Shown here: positions 1 to 7,343 of the stretch, piece by piece
How positions within the stretch are numbered: the stretch's first letter is position 1
Layout of the letters: every line of letters begins with the position of its first letter
Assembly (NCBI GenBank): GCA_037200525.1
Contig: JBBCGG010000001.1
Coordinates: 2,398,501-2,462,500 of the forward strand
Direction of reading: 5' to 3'
Length of the DNA: 64,000 nt
From: Methylocella sp.
GTDB taxonomy: Bacteria > Pseudomonadota > Alphaproteobacteria > Rhizobiales > Beijerinckiaceae
Made by a program: the position numbers and the translations under genes
Notes under the pieces: generated by a model
The model's input: only the letters and a program-made list of their open reading frames with translations
Told to the model about the DNA's origin: nothing
Databases searched by the model: none

Positions 1-449
1 GCGAAGGAGAGCGGTTCGTCGAAGACAATCACCTGGCCCACGCGCGGGCTCGGCCGGGCGGACTTGGCGCGACGGGCGGCAGCGTTTTCGCGGCAGCGAG
101 CGCGCCATTGCAGCGCATGTTGAGCGTCGGTCGCCGTCAGGAGATCGAGGATCGGAGCGGGGCAATCGCACTCATACGGCCCCATCGATTCTTCCATGTC
201 CTTGTAGCCGAAGATGTAGCCCTCGCGGTCGCGCGGATTATATCGAACGAGGCAGATGGCGGCCCAGACCTCGCGCACACCGGTGGCGATGCGGACCTGT
301 TCCACGGCGGCGTAGTAGACGCGCATGCCGACCAGCGCCGAGCGCAGCACTTTCGATTTCGCGTCAGGACGCTCGAAGGTGAATTGGGCGTCGAGATATT
401 GGCGCGGGCCGGAATGGCCCTTGAGGGATGTCATGTAGAGCCAGCCCAT
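1..449 (-). CDS. DUF6927 family protein, 3' end outside window
   Basis: Reading the minus strand from the ATG at 449 gives an open frame to the window edge (149 codons, no stop), starting MGWLYMTSLKGHSGPRQYLD and containing ALVGMRVYYAAVEQVR, VRYNPRD and YIFGYKDMEES. This matches my memory of DUF6927, small proteins found on alphaproteobacterial plasmids and integrative elements next to DUF6915, DUF6878, ParB-like and ArdC genes, exactly the company seen here. The start is supported by the GGAGGC stretch just upstream on the coding strand. No catalytic motif is visible and the function is unknown. The gene is incomplete only because the window ends. Confidence 0.75.
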   Translation of the reverse strand, partial: MGWLYMTSLKGHSGPRQYLDAQFTFERPDAKSKVLRSALVGMRVYYAAVEQVRIATGVREVWAAICLVRYNPRDREGYIFGYKDMEESMGPYECDCPAPILDLLTATDAQHALQWRARCRENAAARRAKSARPSPRVGQVIVFDEPLSF

Positions 450-527
450 GGCCGCCTCCTTTCGATGGGGGATGAGGACGGCGCGGGGGGGGCGCGACGC
501 CGGGTGGGATTGGAAGATCCTGATTGA

Positions 528-1220
528 TCAGCCGACCGGAGCGAGCCGTTGTTCGGCGTCGCGGATCGCCGCGAGCGCGGCGCGAAACTCGGCGGCGCCT
601 TGCTCCTCTGACAGGTCGCTGCACTCGACGACGGCGAGACAGGCGGCGTGGATGTCGGCATCATTGACCGCGTCGGCCGCAAGACGGGTGAGCGTGGGAT
701 CGGCCTCGATTGCTTGGTTGATCTGTTGCCTGACGGCGTCTTCCCGCATGCGGAGCAGAACATGCACGCCGTCATCAGCGGCATCTCCCTCCTTCTCCGC
801 GAGGAAGTCCTCCAGAATGTCATTGGTGGATTTGCCGACAATCGCGTCCGCCGTGATCAGGACCGCCATGCCGCCGAAGCCGTCGGGCCGCATCTTCGAG
901 CAGGTGAAAGACGTAACCGTGGTGACGTAGCGGAGCGTGGATGAGCGCCGGACGATGTCCTGGAAGATGAACTCCCAGGACGTGCCGCTGAAATCGATCT
1001 CGATCTCCGTGTCGTCGGTGGATGCGACCGCCACGCGCTCGGCGATGTACGTGGTCGCCGTGCTGTCGATTCCCGCGGATGCATCGAACGCCGCACGAAG
1101 TTCGTCGATCGAAAGCCCAATAGCGTCGCTCGGACCGAGAGAGGTGCGGAAGTACACCGCCTCGCCATCCGGCTCGGCATCGAAGATGAGGCTGAGCACG
1201 AGACGTTCGAGCGGCGTCAT
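528..1220 (-). CDS. hypothetical protein of the mobile-element accessory block
   Basis: A 230-residue acidic protein if it starts at the ATG at 1220 (MTPLERLVLSLIF). The frame stays open up to 1475, but that extension has the low-complexity Ser/Arg/Pro look of a shadow of the next gene, so the internal ATG is preferred. The body has mixed helical and strand-like segments (AVYFRTSLGPSDAIGLSIDE, SWEFIFQDIVRR) and an acidic helical C-terminal half (DILEDFLAEKEGDAADDG). I do not recognise a family. It lies between DUF6927 and DUF6915, so it is probably accessory cargo of the same element. Confidence 0.65.
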   Translation of the reverse strand: MTPLERLVLSLIFDAEPDGEAVYFRTSLGPSDAIGLSIDELRAAFDASAGIDSTATTYIAERVAVASTDDTEIEIDFSGTSWEFIFQDIVRRSSTLRYVTTVTSFTCSKMRPDGFGGMAVLITADAIVGKSTNDILEDFLAEKEGDAADDGVHVLLRMREDAVRQQINQAIEADPTLTRLAADAVNDADIHAACLAVVECSDLSEEQGAAEFRAALAAIRDAEQRLAPVG

Positions 1221-1293
1221 GTCGGCGATCGGGATCGGTTGCTGAATGACGGTGGGTGAGAAGTAGTCGGCTATGTCGGGTCTCCAGAAATGC

Positions 1294-1325
1294 GAAAGCC
1301 CGGCGCGATGGCCGGGCTCTTCGCT
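1294..1325 (-). terminator. GC-rich hairpin between the DUF6915 and hypothetical genes
   Basis: AGCCCGGC and GCCGGGCT form a perfect 8-bp stem around a 6-base loop. The hairpin lies downstream of the DUF6915 stop on the minus strand. The tract after the stem on that strand is only weakly T-rich (TTCGCATTT), so it may be a weak terminator or an mRNA-processing or stabilising hairpin. Confidence 0.4.
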
Positions 1326-1347
1326 GGGTTGACAGTGAGAAGGATGA

Positions 1348-1710
1348 TCAGCCGGCGGCGGCGAAGGGATCGACGTCGCGATGGATCGGCTGGGCCCGGC
1401 CCATCCAGGGCTCGGGGCGGATGCAGCGCACCCAATCCGCGAAGCTCGGGATGAAGCCGAGGTCCTCGCGCACATGCTGCTCGCCGATCAGCCGGACCGG
1501 CACCACGCGGCCGGTCGAGATCATGATCGTCGGGCCGAAGAAGCGCTCCAGCATGAAGATGCCTTCGGCATGATGGCGCAGCGCGCGGTGCCGAAAATCA
1601 GCGGTGATGACTTTCGACTCGTCGAACCATTGATGCAGCGGCAGATAGTCCTCGGTGGCGCCGCCCCATTTCTTCACCGAGGAAAGCGCGTGATGATAGC
1701 AATGTCCCAT
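1348..1710 (-). CDS. DUF6915 family protein
   Basis: A 120-residue protein starting MGHCYHHALSSVKKWGG at the ATG at 1710, preceded by GAGGAGGCGACG, a strong ribosome binding site. The open frame runs further upstream but is not protein-like there. It contains EDYLPLHQWFDESK, FRHRALRHHAEGIFMLE, VPVRLIGEQHVREDLG and IPSFADWVRCIRPEPWM, which I recognise as DUF6915, a small conserved protein of alphaproteobacterial mobile elements. The His-rich first half is suggestive of metal or nucleotide contact, but no function is known to me. It is 10 bases downstream of the DUF6878 gene and probably co-transcribed. Confidence 0.8.
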   Translation of the reverse strand: MGHCYHHALSSVKKWGGATEDYLPLHQWFDESKVITADFRHRALRHHAEGIFMLERFFGPTIMISTGRVVPVRLIGEQHVREDLGFIPSFADWVRCIRPEPWMGRAQPIHRDVDPFAAAG

Positions 1711-1720
1711 CGTCGCCTCC

Positions 1721-2200
1721 TCAGAATACATGCTGGGAATAGTCGGACTCCATGTGCCGCTCATTGTAATCGAGCGTGATGGTCCGTTCGGCGACGTCGA
1801 AGATGAAGTCGCCATAGGCGCCGTCGCTGTTTTCCCAGCCGTCGTGGGTTTCCTCGAGAAAATCGTAGGCCAGTCGCTCGATTGCATCGCGGATGGACAT
1901 CACCGTCCGTTCGGGCTCGGCGTGGCCCCAGGCGGCGGCCGCGATCTCGACATTGCCGGGCGGCAGGGCGACGACCTCGTCACCGGCCTTGGCTTCAATG
2001 TCCTCGATCTGCCCGCTGTCGCCATAGCCGTCGAAACGGACGGTGATGATGGTGAGGCCGGCTGCGATGAGTGCATCGAAGACGACGGCCTTGTTCGCGG
2101 AACGCAGTTCGGCATCGAGGCGATCATGCTCGCCGCGCTGGACATCCCAATTGGCGAGCGTAGGGGCGGCTACTGGGGTGACGGGGGAGTGCTCGGTCAT
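1721..2200 (-). CDS. DUF6878 family protein
   Basis: A 159-residue acidic protein starting MTEHSPVTPVAAPTLANWDV. Core segments are ANKAVVFDALIAAGLTIITV, FDGYGDSGQIEDIEAKAGDE and the C-terminal FIFDVAERTITLDYNERHME. This is the pattern I associate with DUF6878, a plasmid/ICE-borne family of unknown role usually located beside DUF6915, as here. No signal peptide or membrane segment is seen. Likely first gene of a short operon with DUF6915. Confidence 0.75.
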   Translation of the reverse strand: MTEHSPVTPVAAPTLANWDVQRGEHDRLDAELRSANKAVVFDALIAAGLTIITVRFDGYGDSGQIEDIEAKAGDEVVALPPGNVEIAAAAWGHAEPERTVMSIRDAIERLAYDFLEETHDGWENSDGAYGDFIFDVAERTITLDYNERHMESDYSQHVF

Positions 2201-2215
2201 GGCGTGGCTCCAAAA

Positions 2216-2252
2216 ACAAGAAAACCCGGCGCGACGGCGGGGCTTTCAGGCG
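2216..2252 (-). terminator. possible imperfect hairpin after the ParB-like gene
   Basis: Between the ParB-like stop (2308) and the DUF6878 start (2200) the coding strand carries a GC-rich imperfect inverted repeat (AAAGCCCCGCC, loop, GCCGGG) followed by TTTTC. It resembles the hairpin at 1294-1325 in position and sequence style. The pairing has mismatches, so this is tentative. Confidence 0.25.
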
Positions 2253-2307
2253 GAATGGGACGGAGAAACGGATGCGGGGCGGCCGAAGCCACCCCGCAGG
2301 TCGACAG

Positions 2308-4398
2308 TCATTCGGCCGCGACCATGTGCGGCGGCTCTTCGTCGGCGTCGGCGGGCGCTTCGTCCTCGTCACCCGCGAGGAAGTCGGGCAGGGCGTCGGA
2401 CTCGCCAGTCGACTCGTCGGTGAGGGGCACGACTTCGGCGAGACGCAGCGGCTCCGGCAGCCAGCGGGTGCCGGCAAGCAGCCGTTCGGCCTCCTTGGCC
2501 ATGTCGGTCTTCTTGAGGTGGTCGATGAGCTGCGCCGACTGCTCGCCTTTGGCCTCGCGCACGGCTTCGAGGATGCGCGCCTTCGGAACCCGGCCGAGAT
2601 AGTTATCGACGGTCGGCGCCCAGCCGGCGGCGGCCAGGTCGAGATTGACGGTCCGGGCGAGCTGGTCGCCATGCGCGAAAGCGTCCGGACGCCGGTTCCA
2701 CGGCTCTTTGACGACGTTGACGGTGAGCGAGACGCAGTGGGCCAACAGCGCCGACTGGCTGTCGCTGTCGAACGCCGTCAGCGTGTCCCACAGAGCCGCC
2801 GGCGCTTCGGGCAACTGCTTGGCCCACTGCTCGTGCCGTGCATCGATCGCCTTGGCCGAAGCCGTCTCCGCCAACCCCGGCGCCTGCGCGCTGAAGCCGG
2901 AGTGCTTCGCCGTGATCTCCAGGCAGGTGTTCGAGGCATAGCGGTAGAAGGCGTTGAGGCAGAGGGCGTGCAGCACCGCCTGGAAGGCGATGTGCGGATC
3001 GTTCGCCAGCGCATCCCGCAGCGCCAAGGTGCGATGGGCGGTCAGCTCGGTCACCAGCCGATCCGAAAGCGGGCGGATGGTTTCGTCCTCCTCCGGCGTG
3101 TCGATCTCGGAACCCGTCGGCGCGCCGCCGATGGTAATGACGGCCCGTTGGATGGCGCCGTTGGCGGTGGCGGCGGTTTCCGGCGCATCGCCATCGCCGC
3201 CCTGGATCGGCTCGACCGGCGCTTCGTCCTCGGGGCGGACGAAGCCGCGTTCGATGTGCAGCGCCCCCTCGTTGTCGATGCTGACGAAGATGCCGGCGCG
3301 AGCGATCTCGGCCGGATCGTAGCGGACGGGCCGGTTCTCGAACGTCGCGATGGCGGTCTCGATCTCGCCGAGGCGCTGATCGACCTCGTCGGGCAACTCG
3401 TCGGCTTGAGAGTATTGCTCCTCAAGCGCGTCGTGTTCGGTCTTCAGCGCGGCGAAGCTGGCGTTCTCGTCTTCGGTGAAATCGACCGTCTCGCCGGTGA
3501 GGCGGCGCAGACCGGCGGCGTGGCCATAGGGGAAATCGGTGGCGATCGCGATCCAACTCCACCCCTCGGCCCGCAGCGTCTCGGCCTCGGCCTGGAGCTT
3601 CTCGGTCACCAGCCGATCGAGCAACGCCGGATCCTGCAGCCAGCCGCCATCGTCATGCTGGAAGAGGTCGCGCATGATCACGCCGCCGGCGGCTTCGTAG
3701 AGATCCATCCCGACGAACCGCGCGCGCCGGTCCGACGCCCGGACCGCGCCCTCGGTGAGCTGGCGGCGGATCAGATAGGGCTCCTTGTTGTAGGCGCGCG
3801 ATACGGCGTCCCAGACCTGTTCCTGGCGAGCGCGGTCGTTGGTGACGGTGAACGCCATCAACTGCTCCAGCGTCATGCCGTCCTCGGCATAGATGTCGAG
3901 GAGCTTGTCGGAGACGGCGGCCAGGCGCAGGCGCTGCTTCACCACGGTCGGCGTCACGAAGAACCGGGCGGCGATCTCTTCGTCGCCAAGGTCCTTGTCG
4001 CGCAGCGCCTGGAAGGCGCGGAACTGATCGAGCGGATGGAGCGCGACGCGCTGGACGTTCTCGGCCAGCGAATCCTCCTCTGCGATGCCGCCCTCGCGCA
4101 CCACGCAGGGGACTGGCGCGGTCTTCGCCAGGCGCTTCTGCTTGACCAGCAGTTCGAGCGCCCGGAAGCGCCGGCCACCGGCCGGGATTTCGAAAATGCC
4201 GGTCTCCTGGCCTTCGGCGTCGAGGACTGGCCGGACGCTGAGGCTCTGCAGGAGCGTACGTTGGGCGATGTCCTCGGCCAGTTCCTCGATCGAGACGCCG
4301 GCCTTCACGCGCCGGACGTTCGCCTGGCTGAGCACCAGCTTATTGAAGGGGATGTCGCGCGAGGCGCTGAGGATGATCTTCTGAACGGCGCTAGCCAT
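2308..4398 (-). CDS. ParB/RepB/Spo0J-like nuclease-domain protein (plasmid/ICE type)
   Basis: A 696-residue protein from the ATG at 4398 (MASAVQKIILSASRDIPFNK). Upstream in-frame sequence is the leader hairpin region, so the internal ATG is used. Residues about 15-120 form a ParB N-terminal domain: GGRRFRAL at 74-81 and ENVQR at 113-117 are the signature boxes. A helix-turn-helix segment follows (DEEIAARFFVTPTVVKQRL, 139-157). The long C-terminal part (about 500 residues), with acidic linkers, is typical of the large ParB-like proteins of alphaproteobacterial plasmids and ICEs. No ParA is adjacent, so it may be a regulator or DNA-processing factor rather than a partition protein. It shares its 5' leader with ardC. 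Confidence 0.88.
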   Translation of the reverse strand: MASAVQKIILSASRDIPFNKLVLSQANVRRVKAGVSIEELAEDIAQRTLLQSLSVRPVLDAEGQETGIFEIPAGGRRFRALELLVKQKRLAKTAPVPCVVREGGIAEEDSLAENVQRVALHPLDQFRAFQALRDKDLGDEEIAARFFVTPTVVKQRLRLAAVSDKLLDIYAEDGMTLEQLMAFTVTNDRARQEQVWDAVSRAYNKEPYLIRRQLTEGAVRASDRRARFVGMDLYEAAGGVIMRDLFQHDDGGWLQDPALLDRLVTEKLQAEAETLRAEGWSWIAIATDFPYGHAAGLRRLTGETVDFTEDENASFAALKTEHDALEEQYSQADELPDEVDQRLGEIETAIATFENRPVRYDPAEIARAGIFVSIDNEGALHIERGFVRPEDEAPVEPIQGGDGDAPETAATANGAIQRAVITIGGAPTGSEIDTPEEDETIRPLSDRLVTELTAHRTLALRDALANDPHIAFQAVLHALCLNAFYRYASNTCLEITAKHSGFSAQAPGLAETASAKAIDARHEQWAKQLPEAPAALWDTLTAFDSDSQSALLAHCVSLTVNVVKEPWNRRPDAFAHGDQLARTVNLDLAAAGWAPTVDNYLGRVPKARILEAVREAKGEQSAQLIDHLKKTDMAKEAERLLAGTRWLPEPLRLAEVVPLTDESTGESDALPDFLAGDEDEAPADADEEPPHMVAAE

Positions 4399-4488
4399 GT
4401 CGGATTCTCCGCGACGGGCGGCCGAAAGACTCTCTCTCGACCTCCAACCCGTCACGAAAAACCCGGCCTTCCTCTCGCTCTCTTTGAG
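4399..4488 (-). promoter_or_regulatory. structured 5' leader, copy 1 (upstream of the parB-like gene)
   Basis: The coding strand carries a conserved block GTGACGGGTTGGAGGTCG and, nearer the ATG, CCCGTCGCGGAGA. GACGGG pairs with CCCGTC (plus-strand 4413-4418 and 4448-4453). Inside, CGAGAGA pairs with TCTTTCG through one G-U (4423-4429 and 4433-4439). The ribosome binding site GGAG lies just 3' of the stem. A second copy with different inner-stem bases but the same pairing stands before ardC (5505-5590). The shared layout suggests a regulatory RNA element controlling translation. Confidence 0.55.
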
Positions 4489-4550
4489 GCCGCAAACCCG
4501 GAAAGCCGTGGAAACGGAAAGGCGGCTTCCCGGAGACCCAGACGGAAACA

Positions 4551-5504
4551 TCACGCCGCGTCCCGCTCGTCCGTCATCACGTTGGCCTCGATATGGTCGG
4601 GCCGGAACGCCAGTAGATAGTCGGCTGCCTTCGACGCGGCGCTGGCGGCGCGGACGATGGCGCGGTCATCCTCCCGCAGGATTTCCAACCAGGAGCCGAG
4701 ATAATCGGCGTGGCGCACGGTCGGCACGATGCCGAGCGAAGCGCACACGAAGGCGCTGGTCATCTCGGCGACAAGCTCTTCCTTGGCATAAAGGGCGGAG
4801 CCGAAGGTGCCCGACAGATCGCGGGCCAGCCGCGAAGGATGTCCGACCCAGTGACCGAGCTCGTGCAGAGCCGTCCGGTGCCAGTTGATCGGCTCAAAAT
4901 AGGCGTCTGGCCGCGGCACTTGGATGTAGTCGTTGGCCGGGCTGTAGAAAGCGCGGTCGCCGCCGACGCGGAAATCGGCGCCGGTTGCGTCGATCAAGGC
5001 CTCAGCCTGGGGCAGGATCAGGCCCTCGGGCACGGGCGGCGGTGCGGTGACCAGCCCGTCAGGAAGGTTCTCACATTGATCCGTGTTGAACACGGTGAAC
5101 CGCTTGAGGAACGGGATGGCGCCAGGCTCGTCGCCGTCGCGTTCGGCCCGCCGGCGTTCGTCCTCCGGCGTGAAGCGATCGGCATAGACGACGGTCGTGC
5201 CGTGCTCGCCCTTGCGGACGTTGCCGCCGAGGCTCAAGGCTTGGCGGAAGGTGAGCCAGCTCTGGCCGACGAACCCTCGCTCAATGACCGCGCCCCAGAG
5301 AATAAGCACATTCACGCCGGAGTAGCGGCGCTGTGTGGTGGCGTTCTTCGGCATGGCCAGCGGCGCCTTCGCCGCCGCCGTCCCCCAGGGCTGGACCCAG
5401 GGCACACGGCCGGCTTCCAGTTCGGCGATGATCTTGTCAGTGATTTCGGCATAGAGGCTCGTCCGGTCCTGGCCGGAACGGGTGCGAGCGGTGTATCTGG
5501 ACAT
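4551..5504 (-). CDS. ardC: ArdC-type antirestriction protein (ssDNA-binding zincin metallopeptidase)
   Basis: A 317-residue protein with the two-domain ArdC layout. An N-terminal ArdC/DUF1738 domain (residues about 15-145) includes LYAEITDKIIAELE, YSGVNVLILWG and VRKGEHGTTVVYADRF. The C-terminal MPTase-PolyVal zincin domain has HELGHWVGH at 214-222 and a likely third ligand Glu in KEELVAEMTSAF near 247. ArdC proteins bind single-stranded DNA and shield incoming conjugative DNA from restriction. This places the region in a conjugative plasmid or ICE. The start MSRYTARTRSGQDRTSLY is preceded by CGGAGATCCG, and the structured leader lies immediately upstream. Confidence 0.9.
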   Translation of the reverse strand: MSRYTARTRSGQDRTSLYAEITDKIIAELEAGRVPWVQPWGTAAAKAPLAMPKNATTQRRYSGVNVLILWGAVIERGFVGQSWLTFRQALSLGGNVRKGEHGTTVVYADRFTPEDERRRAERDGDEPGAIPFLKRFTVFNTDQCENLPDGLVTAPPPVPEGLILPQAEALIDATGADFRVGGDRAFYSPANDYIQVPRPDAYFEPINWHRTALHELGHWVGHPSRLARDLSGTFGSALYAKEELVAEMTSAFVCASLGIVPTVRHADYLGSWLEILREDDRAIVRAASAASKAADYLLAFRPDHIEANVMTDERDAA

Positions 5505-5590
5505 CGCGGATCTCCGCGACGGGCGCCGCGAGCCTCTCTCGCGACCTCCAACCCGTCACGGCCGACCCGGCCTGTCTCTCACTCTCGGGG
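5505..5590 (-). promoter_or_regulatory. structured 5' leader, copy 2 (upstream of ardC)
   Basis: Same architecture as the leader of the parB-like gene. GACGGG (plus-strand 5518-5523) pairs with CCCGTC (5552-5557), and CGCGAG (5527-5532) pairs with CTCGCG (5538-5543), with ACCTCCAA conserved between the inner and outer strands. The inner stem differs from copy 1 yet still pairs, which is what a selected RNA fold would show. The flanking ACCCGGCC block is also shared. The ardC ribosome binding site follows the 3' strand directly. Confidence 0.55.
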
Positions 5591-5694
5591 GCGTTGCGGG
5601 GGGCTCCCCGCAGAAGGGGTCGGACGAGACGCCGACCGGCTCGTCCGCAGGGGAAGACTTTCCCCTCCCAGGTAACTTGTGATAAAACCTCTGC

Positions 5695-5700
5695 TATAGT
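5695..5700 (+). promoter_or_regulatory. possible -10 element for the abiE operon
   Basis: TATAGT lies about 30 bases before the chosen abiEi start in an AT-rich island (5670-5706) within otherwise GC-rich DNA. A canonical -35 at 16-18 bp is not obvious (TTGTGA is only 12 bp upstream), so only the -10 is proposed. AbiEi proteins are known to repress their own promoter, and an operator would be expected here. Confidence 0.3.
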
Positions 5701-5730
5701 TTAGGAGTGCAGAGGAGTTGTCACCCGTCG

Positions 5731-6351
5731 ATGCCGTCAACAAGCGCCCAACGGACCCGCGCTCTCGATCTCCTGAAAGCCCGGGGAATGCTCCGGCTTA
5801 AGGATTTCGTAGCCGAAGGTATCGGACCGGAGACGCTGGCGCGTCTTGTCCGGGAGGACGCGGTCGCTCGCCCGGCGCGGGGACTCTATCAGCTCCCCGA
5901 TGCGCAGGTCGAGGCCGCCCATACGCTTGCCGAAGCCGCGGCCCTGGTTCCCAAGGGCATCGTCTGCCTGACTTCGGCGCTTCAGTATCACGAGCTGACG
6001 CTCCAGATGCCCGCCGCTGTGTGGATGGCGATCGAGCGAACCGCGTGGCGACCAAAGATTGACTATCCGCGCATCCGGTTCGTGCGCTTCACCGGGAATT
6101 CTCTGACGGACGGCGTCGTGCGCCATCGTATCGAGGGGGTCGAGGTCCCCATTACAGACCCGGCGAGGACAATCGTCGACTGCTTCCGCTATCGCGCTAA
6201 AGTCGGCCTCGACGTGGCGATGGAAGGGCTGCGGGAGGGCCTTCGCCGTCGGCGATGCACGCCTGACGAACTCTGGCGCTATGCACGCAAGGCGAGGGTC
6301 TGGTCGGTGATGCGTCCTTATGTCGAAGCGATGGTGTCCGATGCCGCGTGA
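5731..6351 (+). CDS. abiEi: AbiEi-like antitoxin of a type IV toxin-antitoxin system
   Basis: A 206-residue protein starting MPSTSAQRTRALDLLKARGM. GAGGAG about 13 bases upstream supports this ATG over the GTG at 5707. The N-terminal winged-helix part (LLKARGMLRLKDFVAEGIGPETLARLV) and the AbiEi C-terminal part (GIVCLTSALQYHELT, VPITDPARTIVDCFRYRAKVG) are in the family order. AbiEi is the transcriptional repressor and antitoxin that counteracts AbiEii. The stop overlaps the start of the next gene by 11 bases, as is usual for this pair, indicating translational coupling. Confidence 0.88.
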   Translation: MPSTSAQRTRALDLLKARGMLRLKDFVAEGIGPETLARLVREDAVARPARGLYQLPDAQVEAAHTLAEAAALVPKGIVCLTSALQYHELTLQMPAAVWMAIERTAWRPKIDYPRIRFVRFTGNSLTDGVVRHRIEGVEVPITDPARTIVDCFRYRAKVGLDVAMEGLREGLRRRRCTPDELWRYARKARVWSVMRPYVEAMVSDAA

Positions 6352-7264
6352 ACCCCGCAACATTGGTGCTTCGGTGCGGGCGCGGCTGCTGGATCGGGCG
6401 CGCGCCGAGAGGTCGGACTTTCAGATCCTGCTGACACGCTATGCACTGGAACGTCTGCTCTACCGGCTGAGTGTTTCGGTGCATCGCGAGCGCTTCATTC
6501 TGAAAGGGGCGATGCTCTTCGTGACCTGGGTCGCCGACCCGTTCCGGCCAACTCGCGATCTTGATCTGCTCGGTCATGGTGACAATGACGTGGGGGCCAT
6601 CGCCGATACCTTCCGCTCCATCTGCGCCCAGCCAGTCGCCGATGATGGCGTGGTCTTTGATCACGCCGGTTTGCAGGCTGCGCCGATCCGTGAGGAAGTG
6701 GAATATGGCGGCGTGCGGGTGCGCACGACGGCGACGATCGCCGGAGCGCGCGTGCCGATCCAGGTTGATGTCGGCTTCGGCGATGCGGTAACGCCGGCGC
6801 CGGTCGAGATCGATTATCCGACGTTGCTGGGCAACCCCGCGCCGCACCTTCGGGCCTATCCCGTGGAGACCGTGGTCGCGGAAAAGTTCGAAGCCCTGAC
6901 CACGCTCGGTATCGCGAACAGTCGGCTCAAGGATTTCTACGATCTATGGCTGATTGCGCAGACATTCGAATTTCGCCAGCGCGGTTTGATCGAAGCCGTG
7001 CAGCGCACGTTTGAGCGGCGCGGCACGGCGGCGCCACTCGATACACCGGTCGGACTGACCGACGAATTTGCGGCGGCGTGGGCTGCTCAATGGCGCGCCT
7101 TCCTCGGCCGCGAGCGGATGGCCGCCGCGCCGGATATTTTCGCCACGATCATCGCCGATCTCCGCGGCTTTCTGATGCCTCTAGTCGTCGGCGCTCCGCG
7201 TGGGGAACCTGTTTGGCCGCCGGGCGGACCGTGGTCGCGGGGAGCAGCAGTTGATGACGAATAA
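6341..7264 (+). CDS. abiEii: AbiEii-like nucleotidyltransferase toxin
   Basis: A 307-residue protein starting MPREPRNIGASVRARLLDRA. Family motifs are present: KGAMLF at 55-60 and the nucleotidyltransferase core RPTRDLDLLG at 69-78, then VQVDVGFGD-like strands and AYPVETVVAEKFEALTTLG, followed by SRLKDFYDLW. AbiEii proteins are nucleotidyltransferase-fold toxins that halt growth when not countered by AbiEi, giving abortive phage infection or element stabilisation. The catalytic Asp pair appears intact, so the toxin is probably active. It lies directly upstream of the SIR2-HerA operon. Confidence 0.88.
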   Translation: MPREPRNIGASVRARLLDRARAERSDFQILLTRYALERLLYRLSVSVHRERFILKGAMLFVTWVADPFRPTRDLDLLGHGDNDVGAIADTFRSICAQPVADDGVVFDHAGLQAAPIREEVEYGGVRVRTTATIAGARVPIQVDVGFGDAVTPAPVEIDYPTLLGNPAPHLRAYPVETVVAEKFEALTTLGIANSRLKDFYDLWLIAQTFEFRQRGLIEAVQRTFERRGTAAPLDTPVGLTDEFAAAWAAQWRAFLGRERMAAAPDIFATIIADLRGFLMPLVVGAPRGEPVWPPGGPWSRGAAVDDE

Positions 7265-7343
7265 CGACGAGCTCAACTCAATGTCCCGAGTGGCCAAGCG
7301 TCAATTGGTTGTAGGGCCTTGATCGTTGTCGTGGGGGAGAGCC

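Noticed and set aside
2272-4620. 782-codon plus-strand frame
   Set aside because: It is the mirror of the ParB-like gene; its Arg/Gly-rich translation has no domain, while the minus strand has a clear ParB domain and helix-turn-helix.
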